A stretch of 64,000 bases of DNA from assembly GCA_039821145.1 (NCBI GenBank), contig JBCBOS010000006.1:124001-188000 (forward strand), written 5' to 3'. Below the pieces are notes generated by a model that searched no databases, had not been told where the DNA came from, and saw only the letters and a program-made list of their open reading frames with translations. How positions within the stretch are numbered: position 1 is the stretch's first letter; each line of letters opens with the position of its first letter. Below are positions 62,622 to 64,000 of the stretch, in pieces. The DNA comes from JBCCSZ01 sp039821145. Its GTDB lineage: Bacteria; Bacteroidota; Bacteroidia; Chitinophagales; Saprospiraceae. A program made the translations under genes and the position numbers.

Positions 62622-62935
62622 GGTATTTGTTTTTCTGTACGTCACACGTCCGGCAATTGTCCAATCGACAGCCAACGAAACGGCCCAAAAGGCGTTCGTC
62701 AATCTTTTCCTAAACTGTTCAGTCAATTTTTGGGTAAAGAAAGGCTTGAATACAGCCGAAGAAATCAGGAAATTCGTCCTTTTTCCTATCCCAAAGCCTG
62801 GTGGCTCATTCGGAATGTTCTCAAATCCAAAGCTAGTGTGCGTCACTTTGGCTCGACATATTATAAACGAAAATCATGCCAAAGTCCTGAAACCCTTGTA
62901 TTTTAACGGTTTCAGCCAAGAAAAGGGAGAAGAAA
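62622..62935. other. 314-bp gap upstream of the CHU_C gene
   Basis: It contains the hairpin at 62887-62915 (terminator of the prenyltransferase gene) and presumably the promoter of the CHU_C operon. I found no clear TAnnTTTG box with confidence and no gene. Confidence 0.5.
62887..62915 (-). terminator. candidate terminator after the prenyltransferase gene
   Basis: The arms CTGAAACC (62887-62894) and GGTTTCAG (62908-62915) pair fully around 13 bases, about 20-50 bp after the minus-strand stop at 62936. The T run is weak. Confidence 0.5.
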
Positions 62936-63799
62936 TCAGAAGAAGACGTCCAAGATGACGAAGGCCCCCAGGATGAGACTGGCCACGCCATTGGTGGTGA
63001 AAAAGGCAAGGTTGACTCGACTCAGATCGCCGGGCCGCACAATGAGGTGCTGGTAAGCGAGCAGGAGCACAAAAACGGCAGCTCCAATCCAGTGCATGAT
63101 GCCGAATACGGGATGTTGGCGGGCCATCAGCAAACTGGCCAATAGGATGCACAGTCCACAGGCGACATGCAAAAAAGTGGACAACTGCAGAGCGCGGTCG
63201 CGCCCCAACAAGACGGGAATGGAATGCAACTGCATTGACTCGTCAAAGCCATCGTCCTGCAGCGCATAAATGATGTCGAAACCCGATACCCACAACAGCA
63301 CCGCAACCGAATAAACCAGTGGAATCCAATCAAAGGTGGCAGTGACGGCCAAATAGGCACCGATGGGCGCCAAGGAAAGCCCCAGCCCCAAAACGAAATG
63401 ACAGAGTGCTGTGAATCGCTTGGTGTAGCTATAGCCCAAAATGACGAGCAAGGCTACAGGCGAGAGAATGAAACAGATGGCATTGATGAAATAAGTGGTG
63501 GCAATGAAGGCCAGGCTGTTGGCGATGGTGAAGGCCAGGCCAGCGGCAGGCGAAATGATGCCCGCCGGAATCTCCCGCCCTGCTGTCCGGGGATTTTTCT
63601 TGTCGATGTCCCGATCCAACCACCGATTGAAGGCCATGGCTGCCGAACGGGCAAACACCATACAAAGCAAAACGAGCAGGAACAAATCCGAGCGAAATGC
63701 CTCTCCTCGGTCCACATGGGCCAGAAAGAAACCGATCAACGCAAAGGGCAGGGCAAAGATCGTATGGCTGAATTTGATGAGCGACAGATATGAGCGCAT
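62936..63799 (-). CDS. UbiA-family prenyltransferase, MqnP/UbiA-like
   Basis: The protein has 287 residues from ATG 63799 (MRSYLSLIKFSHTIFALPFALIG). About eight to nine transmembrane helices. Both aspartate motifs are intact: AFNRWLDRDIDKKNPRTAGREIP and FDIIYALQDDGFDESMQLHSIP. These bind magnesium and the prenyl diphosphate. The motif 'YALQD...FD...LHSIP' resembles UbiA and the futalosine-pathway prenyltransferase MqnP; menaquinone rather than ubiquinone synthesis is expected in Bacteroidota. It is intact, unlike the UbiA-like protein at 17113-17973. Confidence 0.85.
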   Translation of the reverse strand: MRSYLSLIKFSHTIFALPFALIGFFLAHVDRGEAFRSDLFLLVLLCMVFARSAAMAFNRWLDRDIDKKNPRTAGREIPAGIISPAAGLAFTIANSLAFIATTYFINAICFILSPVALLVILGYSYTKRFTALCHFVLGLGLSLAPIGAYLAVTATFDWIPLVYSVAVLLWVSGFDIIYALQDDGFDESMQLHSIPVLLGRDRALQLSTFLHVACGLCILLASLLMARQHPVFGIMHWIGAAVFVLLLAYQHLIVRPGDLSRVNLAFFTTNGVASLILGAFVILDVFF

Positions 63800-63860
63800 G
63801 GAAACGATTTGTTCGACAACCAGATGAGGCGACGAGAGCTTAGAGTGGGGCAAAAGTAGG

Positions 63861-63903
63861 AAAAAGCCTGTACTTGTTGATGATAACAGGGGACAGGCTT
63901 TTT
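63861..63903. terminator. terminator upstream of the prenyltransferase gene
   Basis: AAAAAGCCTGT (63861-63871) and ACAGGCTTTTT (63893-63903) are perfect reverse complements around a 21-base loop. Both ends carry A/T runs. It probably ends a transcript arriving from the right edge of the window on the minus strand, before the prenyltransferase gene. Confidence 0.75.
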
Positions 63904-64000
63904 TGTTCTCTTTGGAAGGAAGGGATGTTCGTTAATTTTTCCCGAGCCGATCTGGGCCTGCCCTCACATAGCCAGTGATTTGCAGTACGCTTCTGCGGGG

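Noticed and set aside
63964..64000. Possible 3' end of a minus-strand gene (ending AEAYCKSLAM)
   Set aside because: Only about 11 codons are visible and two other frames are also open to the edge, so the true frame cannot be chosen. The terminator at 63861-63903 does suggest some transcript enters from the right.

Overview
The window looks like a chromosomal piece of a Bacteroidota bacterium, most likely a Saprospirales-type marine or aquatic member (phylum well supported, order only inferred). The evidence is two PorP/SprF-family proteins of the type IX secretion system (T9SS), two very large surface proteins ending in gliding-motility-type (CHU_C, T9SS type B) sorting domains, several T9SS type A C-terminal tails, DUF4252, DUF4465 and BtuG-like families, and repeated TAnnTTTG promoter -7 boxes. 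No rRNA, tRNA, insertion sequence, prophage or CRISPR array was seen.

Layout. 1-4.3 kb: the tail of a DUF4870 membrane protein, a zinc-ribbon gene broken by an in-frame amber codon, a small membrane protein, a secreted double cupin, a four-repeat Kazal lipoprotein, a glyoxalase-like protein and a YheT-type hydrolase. 4.4-8.0 kb: sbcD-sbcC nuclease operon. 8.1-13.0 kb: a TonB-C-terminus protein, a coiled-coil protein, a PspA-like membrane protein and a helix-hairpin-helix barrel protein. 13.1-19.1 kb: Nudix and pyrE (divergent), an M42 aminopeptidase, an SH3 lipoprotein, a degenerate UbiA-like protein and a DUF4178 protein. 19.7-27.6 kb (minus strand): SPOR-OmpA protein, DUF5995, a VPS10/BNR propeller protein, two DUF4252 proteins, and an ECF sigma/anti-sigma pair. 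28.3-30.5 kb: LptF/G permease and PAP2 phosphatase. 30.6-37.7 kb: a vitamin B12 acquisition locus (TonB-dependent receptor, cobalamin riboswitch, DUF4465 protein, a second T9SS-secreted protein, two BtuG-like propeller lipoproteins, a small membrane protein). 37.7-41.2 kb (minus): sucC-xseA-xseB-hypothetical. 41.3-46.8 kb: a DUF4442 protein, an M43 protease, malate dehydrogenase, a peroxiredoxin-like protein and a VWA protein. 46.8-53.4 kb (minus): giant PKD protein plus PorP/SprF partner. 53.7-56.5 kb: a secreted unknown, an esterase, a TauE/SafE transporter and DUF2141. 56.6-62.6 kb (minus): a CHU_C repeat protein, PorP/SprF and a PorE-like OmpA/PD40 protein. 62.9-63.8 kb: a UbiA/MqnP prenyltransferase.

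How they fit together. Two modules pair a giant type B T9SS cargo with its own PorP/SprF outer-membrane partner, and one of them adds a peptidoglycan-binding PorE-like protein. The B12 locus combines an outer-membrane receptor with secreted and lipid-anchored capture proteins, placed downstream of a cobalamin riboswitch that lies after the receptor gene rather than before it. The most unusual observations are the amber-interrupted zinc-ribbon gene, the PspA-like protein fused to a transmembrane hairpin, the layout of the B12 locus, and the repeat architectures of the two surface proteins.
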